The notes under the pieces are model-generated. The model saw only the letters and a program-made list of their open reading frames with translations. It was not told the DNA's origin and did not search any database. From Caldicellulosiruptor obsidiansis OB47 (lineage in GTDB: Bacteria > Bacillota > Thermoanaerobacteria > Caldicellulosiruptorales > Caldicellulosiruptoraceae): 64,000 nucleotides of DNA. The stretch is taken from assembly GCF_000145215.1 (NCBI RefSeq), contig NC_014392.1, positions 737,501 to 801,500 of the forward strand. Reading direction: 5' to 3'. A program made the translations under genes and the position numbers. Positions 1-8,904 of this stretch are shown piece after piece. Positions within the stretch are counted from its first letter, which is position 1; the number at the start of each line of letters is the position of its first letter.

Positions 1-126
1 GGAAGAGAAGTTGTGATTGCTATAACAAATGGCAAACTTGACTTGGGTCCGTGGGAACAGGTGTTTTATGGAGAGTTTGATGGAAAAAGAAAAAAGAGAG
101 TACTTGTGAAAATTATTGGGGAGTAA
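1..126 (+). CDS. YjbQ/UPF0047 family protein, C-terminal fragment
   Basis: The window opens inside this gene; only the last 41 codons are present. The reading frame carries the ending typical of the YjbQ/UPF0047 family: a GPWEQVF segment, then [17 protein letters not shown] and a stop. Family members elsewhere usually read LGTWQxIFFxEFDGPRxRxVxVxxxG here. The family forms small trimeric proteins of about 130-140 residues, some with weak thiamine-phosphate synthase activity; the cellular role is unsettled. The N-terminal two thirds lie upstream of the window, so start and promoter cannot be judged. The family call rests on this short C-terminal signature and is fairly secure. Confidence 0.7.
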   Translation, partial: GREVVIAITNGKLDLGPWEQVFYGEFDGKRKKRVLVKIIGE

Positions 127-130
127 GGCA

Positions 131-268
131 ATGTCATGTTTTGATCATAGGTGGTGGATAGTATTTGTGGGTTACTGGTGTTTTGTGACGATATTAACCT
201 TTGTTGTGTTAGAAGCTAAGAAATCAGAAAAGAATATAATGGGACATTTGCCAAAACAAATTCAATGA
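131..268 (+). CDS. possible small membrane protein, 45 aa
   Basis: This short open frame begins with ATG 4 bases after the preceding stop codon. It encodes 45 residues: an aromatic N-terminus (SCFDHRWW), one hydrophobic stretch at about residues 9-27 that could span the membrane, and a basic tail. No good ribosome-binding site is visible apart from possible coupling to the upstream gene. I recognise no family. It may be a small translationally coupled membrane peptide or a chance frame; codon usage in 45 residues is too little to decide. Confidence 0.25.
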   Translation: MSCFDHRWWIVFVGYWCFVTILTFVVLEAKKSEKNIMGHLPKQIQ

Positions 269-683
269 ATGCTTGGGATATAATAAAAAAAGCAATATAG
301 CAAAGCTCAAATCCTTCATAGGATAAATTATTTCAAAATTTTTTAATACATAAAAGATAACGGCTGCAAGCCTCGAAAGTACTTATCCAGGTCTGAGTCA
401 TAGCTTATGCATTTATAACACTTAGGAATTTAAAAATTTTTTCAACAAATACGTGTAGAGATCTACACAAAACCCTATCGACAAATATGCATAAATACTG
501 CGTTGTTTGTTAATAAAATTCATTAAAGGTTGGGATAACCTCCAAATTACAAATTGAAGAAGTATGGAAATATTTCAATAAGCTTTATTACATAAGTGAA
601 AAAAATAGGAATTGAATTTTGGATTTTGAATTTCGCAAAATACAGTTTAAACAAACTTTTTTGAGAGGGGAGTTGCTAAGAAC
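269..683. other. intergenic region with no recognisable gene
   Basis: About 415 bases of AT-rich sequence precede the broken chemotaxis gene. No long frame, tRNA or known riboswitch consensus could be recognised. A short GC-richer patch around 360-405 stands out from its surroundings but does not match the SAM, c-di-GMP or T-box motifs I looked for. Confidence 0.5.
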
Positions 684-2376
684 TTGTCATCTAAAATAAA
701 CAAGATTTCTTTAGTCATACTTTTGGTTGTTGATCCACTGCTATTGCTATTTTCATATTATATTTTTGCTGGCTTAGGAAATTACCCTATTGTAAACATT
801 CTTGTGGGATACATTATCTGTGTTTTGCTCATAGGTATTCCTGTTGTCTTTATCGCAAGACTGAGTGCAAGAAAAGTGGAACTTGATTCAGGGTACAACC
901 TGCCTGTATTTTTATCTTTTCTTATCTTTTTCGCAAACATCCTTGCTGCAACTTTAGTAGGTATTATTGCATCAAAAATAAAGCCTCTTCCGGAGGATGC
1001 ACTTGCATTAAGGGCAAGTGGAGCAATAGCTATAAAATATGAATATTATCGCTCTTTTGCTTTTTATATATTCTAAAGTTCTAACTCAGGAGGAATTCAC
1101 AAAATATGCCGAAAAGACCAAGATTTCGATTTCCACAAAATTAACAGTTGGGGTTTTATCTGTTTCTCTTTGGGTTGGTCCAGTTTTATTGAAATATATA
1201 ACAATTCGAATTAACATTGACAATGCCACAAAGATGAATCTTGTCTTAATAAGTGTTTTTGCGAACATATTACTTGCTTTTGTTTTGTGGCTATTAAATA
1301 AAAAGATATTGTCAGCAGCACCTGTAATTTCCGGGACATTTTCGAAAGTAGCGCAGGGGGACCTAACCTTTAAGAGTGTTGTTCATTCAAACGATGAATT
1401 TGGCACAATTAACAACAAATTAATTGAGACTATAGAATCTCTCAAAAATCTTATAACAGGTGTGAAAAGTATGGTAATTAGTTCTATTAAAACATTCGAA
1501 AATGCACGGGAAGTTTTCGAAAGACTAAATAAGGATTCTTTTGAAAACGCTAAAGCAATTGAAAAGCAACAATCCGATATTCAGCGAGTAGCAGCTTCAG
1601 TTGAAGAAATTAATGCCAACATTGAGGAATTAGCTGCTCAAGTCCAAAGTCTCAGTGATTTAGCATCTACTGTACTTTCAATTTTTCAAGCACTATTAGA
1701 GAAATCAGAATTAGGTCAAGTGGCGGTGGAAACTATACTAAAAACGAGCGAAATACTCGTTGAAAAATACAGCAAGTTGAGAGATGGAGTACAGCAACTG
1801 GCACAAACAACCCAAAACATTGGCGATGTTGTGAAATTTGTTAGGCAGATTGCTGAGCAAACAAATCTATTGGCATTAAATGCAGCAATTGAGGCTGCAA
1901 AGGCAGGAGAAACTGGGAAGGGATTTGCTGTTGTTGCTTATGAGATTAGGAAATTAGCCGAGCAGACCAAAGAATCGACAGCTGTTATAAACCGAACAAT
2001 TTCAGCTGTAGATTTATATACGAAACAACTCGAAGAACAAATAGCAGTTCTATACCGTGATGTAGAAGAAAACAAGAAGAAATATACTGAACTTTCAGAA
2101 GTTTTTTTGACATTATTCAGAGAATCAAGGACTTAACTTCTTCTTGTCGATAATCTTTCAGCTCATTCTGAAGAAGAAGGTGCGTCTGTAGCAGAAATAA
2201 CTTCGGCAACCAAGGAGATAGCTGATAGTATTTCGGAGATAAGCGAATTTTCCGAAAAAATAATATCTTCCACGGAGTACAATCTGAGTCAGGCTAATGA
2301 TTTATCTAAACAGATTTCTGTAATATCAAGCTCGATGGTGCAAATAAGAAATTTGATTGAAAAGTTTAAAGTATAG
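684..2376 (+). pseudogene. methyl-accepting chemotaxis protein, broken by a frameshift and a stop
   Basis: Membrane receptor that would signal to CheA/CheW. The reading starts at TTG 684 behind a GAGAGGGGAG ribosome site and encodes several N-terminal membrane segments. The frame is lost between about 1039 and 1076 and continues in another frame from 1039, with further membrane segments, a HAMP-like stretch (about 1320-1450) and the conserved receptor tip ([19 protein letters not shown], about 1853-1910, then [15 protein letters not shown]). An in-frame TAA at 2134-2136 interrupts the C-terminal helix. The same frame then runs on for 79 sense codons of typical receptor sequence (SAHSEEEGASVAEI) to the TAG at 2374-2376. 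Two separate lesions argue for true decay. A truncated receptor could still be made from the middle segment, but it would lack the end of the signalling hairpin and correct membrane anchoring. Confidence 0.8.
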
Positions 2377-2614
2377 CAGGTATACCTTTAAATATTTATT
2401 GAAACTCGTGAAAGAATAAAATGGTCGCGCAAAAACAATCATTTAATGCAATTGCATATTAACATTGAGTTATTTAGTAAAAATAGAAAGTCAGCTGGTG
2501 GTCTTGCCTAACCTGTTTTAATTAGTTATACACTAATTTTACATGTTTTCCTAAAAATTATTTAGCGCAAAAGTTTCCTACAAACTCTTAACACCATTGT
2601 GGGAGAGTGAGAGA

Positions 2615-2643
2615 TTGACAATTATTCCTATGTGTATTAAGAT
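2615..2643 (+). promoter_or_regulatory. vapBC promoter
   Basis: A perfect -35 box TTGACA (2615-2620) is followed by 17 bases and TAAGAT (2638-2643) as -10. Transcription would begin near 2650, leaving only a short leader that carries the GGGAGG ribosome site for vapB. The -10 box overlaps the loop of the palindrome at 2627-2652. Confidence 0.75.
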
Positions 2644-2652
2644 ACACATAGG
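2627..2652. promoter_or_regulatory. palindromic operator over the vapBC promoter
   Basis: CCTATGTGTAT and its exact reverse complement ATACACATAGG (11-base arms) are separated by 4 bases. The palindrome covers most of the spacer, the whole -10 box and the likely start point. VapB-type ribbon-helix-helix antitoxins and VapBC complexes bind such inverted repeats to repress their own operon, so this is the obvious autoregulatory operator. Confidence 0.75.
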
Positions 2653-2664
2653 GAGGTGTATAAA

Positions 2665-2865
2665 ATGAGGACCAATATTTTTATAGATGAAAATTTATTA
2701 AAGAAAGTGATGGAGATTGCTGGGGTAAAAACAAAAAAAGAAGCAGTTGAGATTGCCTTGAGGGAATACTTAGAAAATCACACACGAAAGAATTTGTTAG
2801 ATTTAAAAGGCAAAATAATGTTTGCAGAAGATTATGATTATAAAAGGATGAGGGCAAGGCAATGA
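2665..2865 (+). CDS. vapB: VapB-type antitoxin (ribbon-helix-helix)
   Basis: Antitoxin of a type II toxin-antitoxin pair; it should neutralise the adjacent PIN ribonuclease and repress the operon. The 66-residue protein starts RTNIFIDENLLKKVMEIAG, a short beta strand followed by two helices as in the VapB/DUF2191 ribbon-helix-helix group, with the typical TKKEAVEIALREYL second helix. The C-terminal half (DLKGKIMFAEDYDYKRMR) is the kind of flexible tail that wraps the toxin. ATG 2665 is preferred over the upstream GTG at 2656 because GGGAGG (2651-2656) sits 8 bases before it. The stop overlaps the toxin start by 4 bases (ATGA), a strong sign of coupled translation. Confidence 0.85.
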   Translation: MRTNIFIDENLLKKVMEIAGVKTKKEAVEIALREYLENHTRKNLLDLKGKIMFAEDYDYKRMRARQ

Positions 2866-3260
2866 TTTTAGTTGACACTTCTGTGTTGATAGACTTTTTT
2901 AAGGGAAATACAAACGAAAAAGTAGAAAAGTTTGAATGGATATTGAAAAATAAAATACCATTTGGGATTACTCATTTAATTTACCAGGAGATTTTACAAG
3001 GTGCTAAAGATGAAAAAGAGTTTGAGCTGTTGAAGGAATATTTGAGCATTCAACCATTTTATGAATTGACAAAAGGGAAAGAATCGTATGAAGAAGCAGC
3101 GCTGCTCTACTTTAAGTGCAAGAAAAGAGGCATAAATCTTAGAAGTACTGTAGATGTGATAATAGCCCAGATAGCTATTGAAAATAATCTTTACTTACTC
3201 CACAATGACAGAGATTATTCTAAAATTGCTGAAGTTGAAAATAGATTAAAAGAGTATTGA
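2862..3260 (+). CDS. vapC: VapC-type PIN-domain ribonuclease toxin
   Basis: Toxin of the pair: a Mg-dependent endoribonuclease that usually cleaves tRNA or the rRNA sarcin-ricin loop. The 132-residue protein is a single PIN domain with the expected acidic residues: D5 (ILVDTSVLIDFF), E43 (YQEIL), D98 (STVDVIIAQIA) and D116 (LLHNDRDYSKIA). All four are intact, so it should be active. It overlaps vapB by 4 bases and is followed by an ordinary promoter for metK, so it is the last gene of a two-gene operon. The RNA target cannot be told from sequence. Confidence 0.87.
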   Translation: MILVDTSVLIDFFKGNTNEKVEKFEWILKNKIPFGITHLIYQEILQGAKDEKEFELLKEYLSIQPFYELTKGKESYEEAALLYFKCKKRGINLRSTVDVIIAQIAIENNLYLLHNDRDYSKIAEVENRLKEY

Positions 3261-3278
3261 ATGTAATAACATTTCCGG

Positions 3279-3307
3279 TTGACAATATTCTTTTGTTTTG
3301 TTAATAT
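3279..3307 (+). promoter_or_regulatory. promoter of the metK riboswitch leader
   Basis: TTGACA (3279-3284), a 17-base spacer and TAATAT (3302-3307) form a near-consensus vegetative promoter. The transcript would start near 3314, about 40 bases before the SAM aptamer. Confidence 0.75.
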
Positions 3308-3352
3308 TAATGAGGCAAATTTAAAAAATTGAATATGGTGAATATGATAAGG

Positions 3353-3483
3353 TTATCCTTATCAAGAGAGGTGGAGGGAAAAAGGCCCGATGAAACCCGG
3401 CAACCGGCAAAGCTTTTGGCTTTGCAATGGTGCCAACTCCGTCAGAAAGCAAAATATCTTAGCTTTCTGAGAGATGAGGATAA
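3353..3483 (+). promoter_or_regulatory. SAM-I (S-box) riboswitch aptamer
   Basis: The leader of metK carries the S-box signature in order: CTTATCAAGAGAGGTGGAGGGA, then GGCCCGATGAAACCCGGCAACC, then AATGGTGCCAACTCC and the closing TGAGAGATGAGG. The P1 helix is formed by 3353-3363 and 3473-3483 with one G-U pair. S-adenosylmethionine binding should stabilise P1 and switch off the synthetase that makes it. The expression platform is the competing hairpin pair described in the next entry. Confidence 0.95.
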
Positions 3484-3505
3484 AACTTTTACAAAAGAAA
3501 GTTTT

Positions 3506-3539
3506 GCCTCTTCTTTTCAGAAGGGGCTTTAAATTTTTT
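3506..3539 (+). terminator. riboswitch-controlled terminator before metK
   Basis: The arms GCCTCTTC (3506-3513) and GAAGGGGC (3520-3527) pair, followed by a T-rich tract (3528-3539). An alternative antiterminator pairs AAAACTTT (3482-3489) with AAAGTTTT (3498-3505) and GAGG (3476-3479, part of P1) with CCTC (3507-3510, part of the terminator). With SAM bound, P1 forms and the terminator folds; without SAM, the antiterminator uses both and metK is read. Confidence 0.85.
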
Positions 3540-3594
3540 GGTATTTTTAAAAAACAAAGAGTTTTTATTTTACTTAAAAGGAGGTAAAAGGCAA

Positions 3595-4785
3595 ATGAGA
3601 AAGCTATTTACATCCGAATCAGTAACAGAGGGTCATCCTGACAAAATCTGTGACCAGATTTCAGATGCTGTGTTGGATGCTATATTAGAAAAAGACCCAT
3701 ACGCAAGGGTTGCATGTGAGGTTGCAGTTACAACAGGTCTTGTTTTGGTTATGGGTGAGATAACAACAAAATGCTATGTAGACATACCAAAGATAGCAAG
3801 GGATACAATAAGAGAGATTGGCTATACACGTGCAAAATATGGATTTGATGCTGACACATGTGCTGTTATAACATCAATTGACGAACAGTCACCTGACATT
3901 GCAATGGGTGTTGACAAAGCTTTAGAGGCAAAACTGGGTGAAATGACAGAAGATGAGATAGAGGCAATTGGTGCAGGGGATCAGGGTATGATGTTTGGAT
4001 TTGCATGCGATGAGACACCGGTTTTGATGCCAATGCCAATCTATCTTGCACACAAGCTTGCAAGAAGACTTGCTTATGTGAGAAAGGAAGGTATTCTGCC
4101 TTATCTTCGTCCAGATGGCAAAACTCAGGTCACAGTTGAGTATGAAGATGACAGACCTGTTCGTGTTGACACGGTGGTTGTATCCACACAGCACAGCCCC
4201 GATGTTACACATGCTCAGATAGAGGCAGATGTTATTGAGCATGTTATAAAACCTGTTATTCCAGAGGGAATGCTTGACAAGAACACAAAGATTTTTGTAA
4301 ATCCTACAGGAAGATTTGTGATTGGTGGACCTCAAGGCGATTCAGGACTTACGGGAAGAAAAATTATTGTTGACACATATGGTGGATATGCACGCCACGG
4401 CGGTGGAGCTTTTTCTGGTAAAGACCCGACAAAGGTTGACCGCTCGGCAACATATGCTGCAAGGTATGTGGCAAAAAACATTGTGGCGTCAGGACTTGCT
4501 AAAAAATGTGAGGTTCAGGTATCCTATGCGATAGGTGTTGCAAGACCACTTTCAATCAGGGTTGACACATTTGGCACGGGTAAAATCAGTGATGAGAAGA
4601 TTGCTGAGATTGTAAAGAGAGTATTTGATTTGCGACCTGCTGCAATAATCAGAGACTTGGACTTGAGACGTCCTATCTACAAACAGGTAGCAGCATATGG
4701 ACATTTTGGGAGAGAAGATTTGGACCTTCCATGGGAGAGGACTGATAAGGTTGATATCATACTCAAAGAAGCTCAAAGCATTTAA
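3595..4785 (+). CDS. metK: S-adenosylmethionine synthetase
   Basis: Makes S-adenosylmethionine from methionine and ATP in the cytoplasm as a tetramer. The 396-residue length is normal for the family. Signature segments are all visible: [20 protein letters not shown] near the N-terminus, the ATP-loop hexapeptide region [12 protein letters not shown] at about residues 114-125, and [17 protein letters not shown] at about 262-278. ATG 3595 is chosen because AAAAGGAGG lies just upstream and the protein then begins [14 protein letters not shown] like its relatives; a longer frame upstream runs back into the riboswitch terminator. Expression is controlled by the SAM-I riboswitch in its leader. Confidence 0.97.
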   Translation: MRKLFTSESVTEGHPDKICDQISDAVLDAILEKDPYARVACEVAVTTGLVLVMGEITTKCYVDIPKIARDTIREIGYTRAKYGFDADTCAVITSIDEQSPDIAMGVDKALEAKLGEMTEDEIEAIGAGDQGMMFGFACDETPVLMPMPIYLAHKLARRLAYVRKEGILPYLRPDGKTQVTVEYEDDRPVRVDTVVVSTQHSPDVTHAQIEADVIEHVIKPVIPEGMLDKNTKIFVNPTGRFVIGGPQGDSGLTGRKIIVDTYGGYARHGGGAFSGKDPTKVDRSATYAARYVAKNIVASGLAKKCEVQVSYAIGVARPLSIRVDTFGTGKISDEKIAEIVKRVFDLRPAAIIRDLDLRRPIYKQVAAYGHFGREDLDLPWERTDKVDIILKEAQSI

Positions 4786-4816
4786 AATCTAAAAGAGAGT
4801 AGTTCTAACTTTTTGA

Positions 4817-4850
4817 AAGCTTTAATAATGTTTATTAGAGCTTGTTTTGT
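4817..4850 (+). terminator. terminator after metK
   Basis: Twelve-base arms AAGCTTTAATAA (4817-4828) and TTATTAGAGCTT (4832-4843) with one G-U pair and a 3-base loop are followed by GTTTTGT. The stem is AT-rich, so strength is moderate. Its position also argues against the TTG at 4842 as the start of the next gene. Confidence 0.6.
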
Positions 4851-4868
4851 ATAAATTTAAAACTGCAA

Positions 4869-5274
4869 ATGGACAGGAAAAATGTAAATGTTTCCCTTTA
4901 TCAATATATATGGATCATAGTGAAATCTTTGTTCATGGTTTGTTTGCTAATATTTGTTATATCAATTTTTGTAATGTATTTTTCTATGCCAGACAAGATT
5001 GCACTTTTTCTTACACTGTTTTCTATGTTTGTAGGGATAGCATTTTCTGGGTATGAGGCAGCAGCTTTGTCACAGAACAGAAAAAAAGTAGCAGCGTTTT
5101 TGGTTTCATTTTTTGTTGCAGGTATACTTTTTATCTTAAGCATTGTGATTAAAAAAAAATTTTAGTGTTTCAAAATACCACTTGTGTATAATTCTCACTG
5201 GTCCTGTGTTGGGATTTTTAATAGGAGCGCTTAGTTCAAACAAAGTAAGAAAAACAAGGGTAAAGAGAAGGTGA
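4869..5274 (+). pseudogene. small membrane protein (TIGR04086/YrzE-like), frameshifted at a poly-A run
   Basis: Four hydrophobic segments can be read in this small protein, which resembles the TIGR04086 membrane family of Firmicutes; function is unknown. The frame from ATG 4869 runs through two or three membrane helices and stops at 5163-5165, directly after a run of nine A (5151-5159). With eight A the frame would continue as IKKNFSVSKYHLCIILTGPVLGFLIGAL and end with a basic tail (RKTRVKRR) at 5272-5274, giving a complete protein of about 134 residues. The break could be a sequencing error, a mutation, or a site of transcriptional slippage that makes both forms. The start has no clear ribosome site; ATG 4869 is preferred because TTG 4842 lies in the metK terminator. 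Confidence 0.55.
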
Positions 5275-5294
5275 AATTAGGTAAAGTTTTCTTT

Positions 5295-5333
5295 CCCCTT
5301 TTGCTAAAAAAGCGAAAGGGGATTTATTTTTTT
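5295..5333 (+). terminator. rho-independent terminator
   Basis: CCCCTTTTGC (5295-5304) pairs with GCGAAAGGGG (5312-5321), extended by one T-A pair around a 5-base loop, and is followed by ATTTATTTTTTT. It lies 20 bases after the likely end of the frameshifted membrane gene, which supports that downstream end. Confidence 0.8.
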
Positions 5334-5397
5334 GCCTTTGAGTTCATTATGATATATAATAAATTCAAGGAAAAAATTAATCTTTTTGGGGGAAAAG

Positions 5398-5985
5398 ATG
5401 ATGAGACAAAAAATTGCATATCTTATCAGCACTCTTTTTACAGTTCCTATGGTAGCACTACTTGTTTTTACTATCATGTGGGTTGATAATAGCGAAGAAA
5501 ACTTTAACGGGAATTTCTACTACTATCTAAATTCGATATTCTTTTTCACCATAGTTCCCCTTTGTGCATACATTGTTGCAAGAAGTTTTCCAAAGTTTAA
5601 GGCCGGGGGAAGAGAGGTTGAGAGAAAACTTGCGTTTGTGTTCGGAATAGTTGGGTATGTGCTTGGAAATATAAGTTTAATGTTTATGAAAAAACCAACA
5701 AGGGCCATGATAGGACTTTATTTATCATATCTTATCTCAGCCTTGATTTTAGCGTTTGTAAACAAGGTGTTGAGATTCAAAGCAAGTGGTCATGCATGCG
5801 GAATAACCGGCCCGATTGTTGCAATAAACTTTATTGCGGGAATAAAGATGATCTATTTGGCTTTGCTCATTCCTCTTGTCATGTGGTCAAGACTTGTACT
5901 CAAAAGACATGATTTAAAACAGCTTCTGGCAGGTGCTACCACCTCCTTTTTTGTAACGCTCATAATAATGATTTGGATATACTGA
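5398..5985 (+). CDS. PAP2-like integral membrane protein
   Basis: The protein of about 195 residues has roughly six membrane helices. The segment FKASGHACGITGPI (about residues 127-140) resembles the SGHA/SGHxxG core of PAP2 lipid phosphatases, and the later RLVLKRHDLKQLLAGA could supply the third motif. The first PAP2 motif (KxxxxxxRP) is not evident, so it may be a divergent or inactive member. A substrate such as undecaprenyl pyrophosphate or phosphatidic acid is only a family-level possibility. ATG 5398 is chosen because TTTTTGGGGG lies just before it; the adjacent ATG 5401 is equally possible. It stands alone between a terminator and recJ. Confidence 0.6.
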   Translation: MMRQKIAYLISTLFTVPMVALLVFTIMWVDNSEENFNGNFYYYLNSIFFFTIVPLCAYIVARSFPKFKAGGREVERKLAFVFGIVGYVLGNISLMFMKKPTRAMIGLYLSYLISALILAFVNKVLRFKASGHACGITGPIVAINFIAGIKMIYLALLIPLVMWSRLVLKRHDLKQLLAGATTSFFVTLIIMIWIY

Positions 5986-6030
5986 ATTTGTGCTAAGTTA
6001 TTCTCTGCACTGAGGGGGCTTTTTTGAAGC

Positions 6031-8427
6031 ATGATTTTTCAGAAGAAAAGATGGATTTTAAAAGATAGTAGCAACCTTGAAAATATAGATATTGAAATTG
6101 ATGGCAAAAAAATAAAACCTCAAATTATAAAGGTTTTGAACAATAGGGGTGTGCAAGAAAGAGAAGAAATAGAGAGGTTTTTAAATCCTTCCCTGAAGAA
6201 TCTTCACAATCCCTTTCTTTTGAACGATATGAAAGAGGCAGTTAAAATTATAAGTCAGGCTATTTTGCACAAAAGCAGAGTATTGATATATGGTGATTAT
6301 GACTGCGACGGGGTTACAAGTACATATCTGCTTTATTCAAACTTGAGAAATTTCTTGCCCACAACCTATTATATTCCTAATAGATTTAAAGATGGGTATG
6401 GACTTAATCTTGATGTTTTAAAGAAACTGGAAGATAAATTTGATGTATTGATCACTGTCGATACAGGTACCAGTAACCACAATGAGGTAAAGTATCTCAA
6501 AGAAAAAGGGAAAACGGTTATAATTACGGACCATCATGAACCCAAAGAAGTTTTACCTGATGCTGATGCTGTGGTAAATCCCAAAAGAAAAGATAGCATT
6601 TATCCTTTTAGAGATTTAGCAGGTGTTGGGGTAGCATTTAAGCTTTTACATGCACTCAAAAGCTCAGGGATAAATCTTAAACTATCTGAGTACCTTGATG
6701 TTGTCGCAATTGGTACAATTGCAGATGTTATGCCTCTTGTTGATGAGAACAGAGTTTTAGCAAAGTTTGGTCTTAAAATTCTGAAAAATACAAAAAATGT
6801 TGGTCTTAAAAAACTCATAGAAGTAGCTGGACTTTCGTCAAAAGAGGAGTTGAAACCCTATGATGTGTCGTTCATAATTGGTCCGAGATTGAACGCTGCC
6901 GGGCGAATTTCTGATGCAAATTTGGCTGTATCACTTCTTTTAGAAAAAGATGCTATTAAAGCTGAGAGTATTGCCAAAAAACTTGACGAAGAGAATAGAA
7001 AGCGGCAAGAAATAGAGGAAAAGACAATTAAAGAAGCCCAGGGTTTGATTGTTAAGGATAAGAGTATTTTAAAAAAGAAGATATTTGTTCTTAGCAACAG
7101 TTCGTGGCATGCTGGAGTTGTTGGGATAGCTTCTTCAAAAATCACAGAAAAGTATTACAGACCTTCTCTTTTGCTTACACTGGCTGACGAGGGCATTTTA
7201 AAAGGTTCAGGAAGGTCGATTAAAGGGTTTAACCTATTCGAAGCTCTCAAAAACTGTGCAGAAATTTTGCTCAAGTTTGGTGGGCATGAACATGCAGCAG
7301 GTCTTTCACTTCCTGTTGACAATGTTGACAAACTTGACGAGATTTTAAACTCAATCGCTCAGGATTACCATTTTATGATATTCAAACCAGCAATTGAAGT
7401 TGACCTTGTACTCTCTTTAAATGAGATTGATGATGAACTTATCGACCAGGTTTATCTTTTAGAACCGTTTGGAGTTGGGAATCCTGAACCTACTTTTTTA
7501 ATTAAAAATCTTATTGTTGAGAATTTTAGGTTCATGGGTGATGGCAACAAATACTACAAATTTTTTGCTGGCAACTCAACCAAATATGATGTTGTGTGCT
7601 TTTCTAACTTGGAAGATGAAGATGAGCTGGTTTCAATGAAAAAGGTTGACATTGTATGCAAGCTCGAAAAAAATATTTTTAACAGTGCGAGGAAAAATCA
7701 GTTCAATATTATTGACATCTGTGAAAATGTGAGTTTTGGAGTGGTAAAAGATCTATATTATAATTTGAAAGCTGTAAGAAATAGCTGCTCAAGCTTTCAG
7801 AGGTGTGATGTAAAAATAGGTAGTTTGCAGGATATAGAAGGGAAAAGGTGTATCTTTGTAGCTTTTTGGCCACACATTGTTCTTAACTTTTTAAAATTCT
7901 TAAAAGGTGAAGATGTTGATGGTGAATTTTTTGAATTTTTAAACAAACAAGGTAGAATAATTCAACATCAAAGTAGTCTCAAAGAAGTGTATTTTGACGA
8001 TATCTTTGCAACAAGGCTTGATAAGCTAAATGCCATTATTGAAGAGGCAGATTTGGTTGTTGCTCTTGATATGCCTTCTTATCAGTATGTCAAAAACTTT
8101 TATCAAGATATTAACACTTATTTGATTGATCTTGATAACAAATTTAATGATTTTTCGTTACAAATAAATGAAGAGTGTGTTAATGTCTATAAGACGTTAA
8201 GAGAATGTGAGTTTATATCTTACAATTTTTCGGGTATATATGAATCAGACCCATTTTTGAAGGTAGTAAAACTGCTTTTTATTGTCCAAATGTTTGAAGA
8301 GGCAGGTCTCATTTTAGCAGATGTTACTCATGAGGGGATTGAGGTAAAAGAGTTTTATAAAACACAAGAAAAGGTAAACCTAAAATCCACAAAGGTGTAT
8401 AATTTTTATAAGATTTTAAAAATATAA
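6031..8427 (+). CDS. recJ: single-stranded-DNA-specific exonuclease RecJ
   Basis: RecJ degrades single-stranded DNA 5' to 3' in recombination and mismatch repair, using Mn/Mg. The 798-residue protein matches the longer Bacillus-type form rather than the 577-residue E. coli type. DHH-family motifs are in order: YGDYDCDGVTS (D89, D91, D93), a VDTGTSN segment, ITDHHEP, then the DHHA1 part with LKGSGRSIKGFNLFEAL and FGGHEHAAGLSL, and the OB-like segment with LLEPFGVGNPEPTF. The extra C-terminal 230 residues are poorly conserved, as in other Firmicutes. ATG 6031 follows GAGGGGGC at a somewhat long distance. It appears to head an operon with the NfeD, SPFH, YlbF and UPF0182 genes, all closely spaced. 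Confidence 0.95.
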   Translation: MIFQKKRWILKDSSNLENIDIEIDGKKIKPQIIKVLNNRGVQEREEIERFLNPSLKNLHNPFLLNDMKEAVKIISQAILHKSRVLIYGDYDCDGVTSTYLLYSNLRNFLPTTYYIPNRFKDGYGLNLDVLKKLEDKFDVLITVDTGTSNHNEVKYLKEKGKTVIITDHHEPKEVLPDADAVVNPKRKDSIYPFRDLAGVGVAFKLLHALKSSGINLKLSEYLDVVAIGTIADVMPLVDENRVLAKFGLKILKNTKNVGLKKLIEVAGLSSKEELKPYDVSFIIGPRLNAAGRISDANLAVSLLLEKDAIKAESIAKKLDEENRKRQEIEEKTIKEAQGLIVKDKSILKKKIFVLSNSSWHAGVVGIASSKITEKYYRPSLLLTLADEGILKGSGRSIKGFNLFEALKNCAEILLKFGGHEHAAGLSLPVDNVDKLDEILNSIAQDYHFMIFKPAIEVDLVLSLNEIDDELIDQVYLLEPFGVGNPEPTFLIKNLIVENFRFMGDGNKYYKFFAGNSTKYDVVCFSNLEDEDELVSMKKVDIVCKLEKNIFNSARKNQFNIIDICENVSFGVVKDLYYNLKAVRNSCSSFQRCDVKIGSLQDIEGKRCIFVAFWPHIVLNFLKFLKGEDVDGEFFEFLNKQGRIIQHQSSLKEVYFDDIFATRLDKLNAIIEEADLVVALDMPSYQYVKNFYQDINTYLIDLDNKFNDFSLQINEECVNVYKTLRECEFISYNFSGIYESDPFLKVVKLLFIVQMFEEAGLILADVTHEGIEVKEFYKTQEKVNLKSTKVYNFYKILKI

Positions 8428-8448
8428 AAGTGAAAAGGGGGAGTTTTG

Positions 8449-8889
8449 TTGAATGTAAGCGTTTATGATTTTATATGGCTTGGGATTGCTCTTGCGTTTT
8501 TGATTGCTGACACATTTATAGGCTTTGTTTTATTCCCAATTTATATATCAGCCTTTGCTGTTTTTATTATTGATTTATTTATAAACAATATTGCACTTGA
8601 AGTAGTGATATTTATTGTTCTAGCAGTGAGTATTTTTTTGATTTCTAAACCCAAGATAAAAAGGTTTCTTCAAAACATGCCAAGGATAGAAAATAAAAGT
8701 TTTGTTTCTGTTGGTGATGAATTTTTTGTTGAGGAAGTATCTGAAGATGGATATTTTGGTAAGATAAAAAAAGATGGGATATTTTACAATATTACAAGTT
8801 CAAAAAAGCTTGAAAAAGGTGATAAAGTCAGGGTCATTAAGGTAGATGGGCTTAAGATATTTGTTGAAAAAATTGAAAATGAGGTATAA
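8449..8889 (+). CDS. NfeD-like membrane protein
   Basis: The protein of about 146 residues has an N-terminal pair of long hydrophobic helices (about residues 7-70) and a C-terminal soluble part of about 80 residues. The latter fits the OB-fold of short NfeD proteins (GDEFFVEEVSEDGYFGKIKKDG, KGDKVRVIKVDGLKIFVEK). Such proteins pair with SPFH/stomatin-type proteins in membrane microdomains, and the SPFH gene follows 15 bases later, which makes the call firm. The start is one of two adjacent TTG codons (8446, 8449); 8449 has better spacing from GGGGGAG. Confidence 0.8.
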   Translation: MNVSVYDFIWLGIALAFLIADTFIGFVLFPIYISAFAVFIIDLFINNIALEVVIFIVLAVSIFLISKPKIKRFLQNMPRIENKSFVSVGDEFFVEEVSEDGYFGKIKKDGIFYNITSSKKLEKGDKVRVIKVDGLKIFVEKIENEV

Positions 8890-8904
8890 GGAGGGGAAAT
8901 ACAA

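Noticed and set aside
360..470. GC-richer patch before the chemotaxis gene as a riboswitch (for example c-di-GMP type)
   Set aside because: It does not contain the conserved tetraloop-receptor or core sequences of c-di-GMP riboswitches, and no terminator or antiterminator follows.
3538..3594. Upstream extension of metK by 19 codons
   Set aside because: It starts within the riboswitch terminator tract, and the added residues are unlike any MetK N-terminus.
3922..4335. Long open frame of 137 codons on the minus strand inside metK
   Set aside because: It lies wholly within metK, has no ribosome site and encodes a cysteine/histidine-rich low-quality sequence typical of an antisense shadow.
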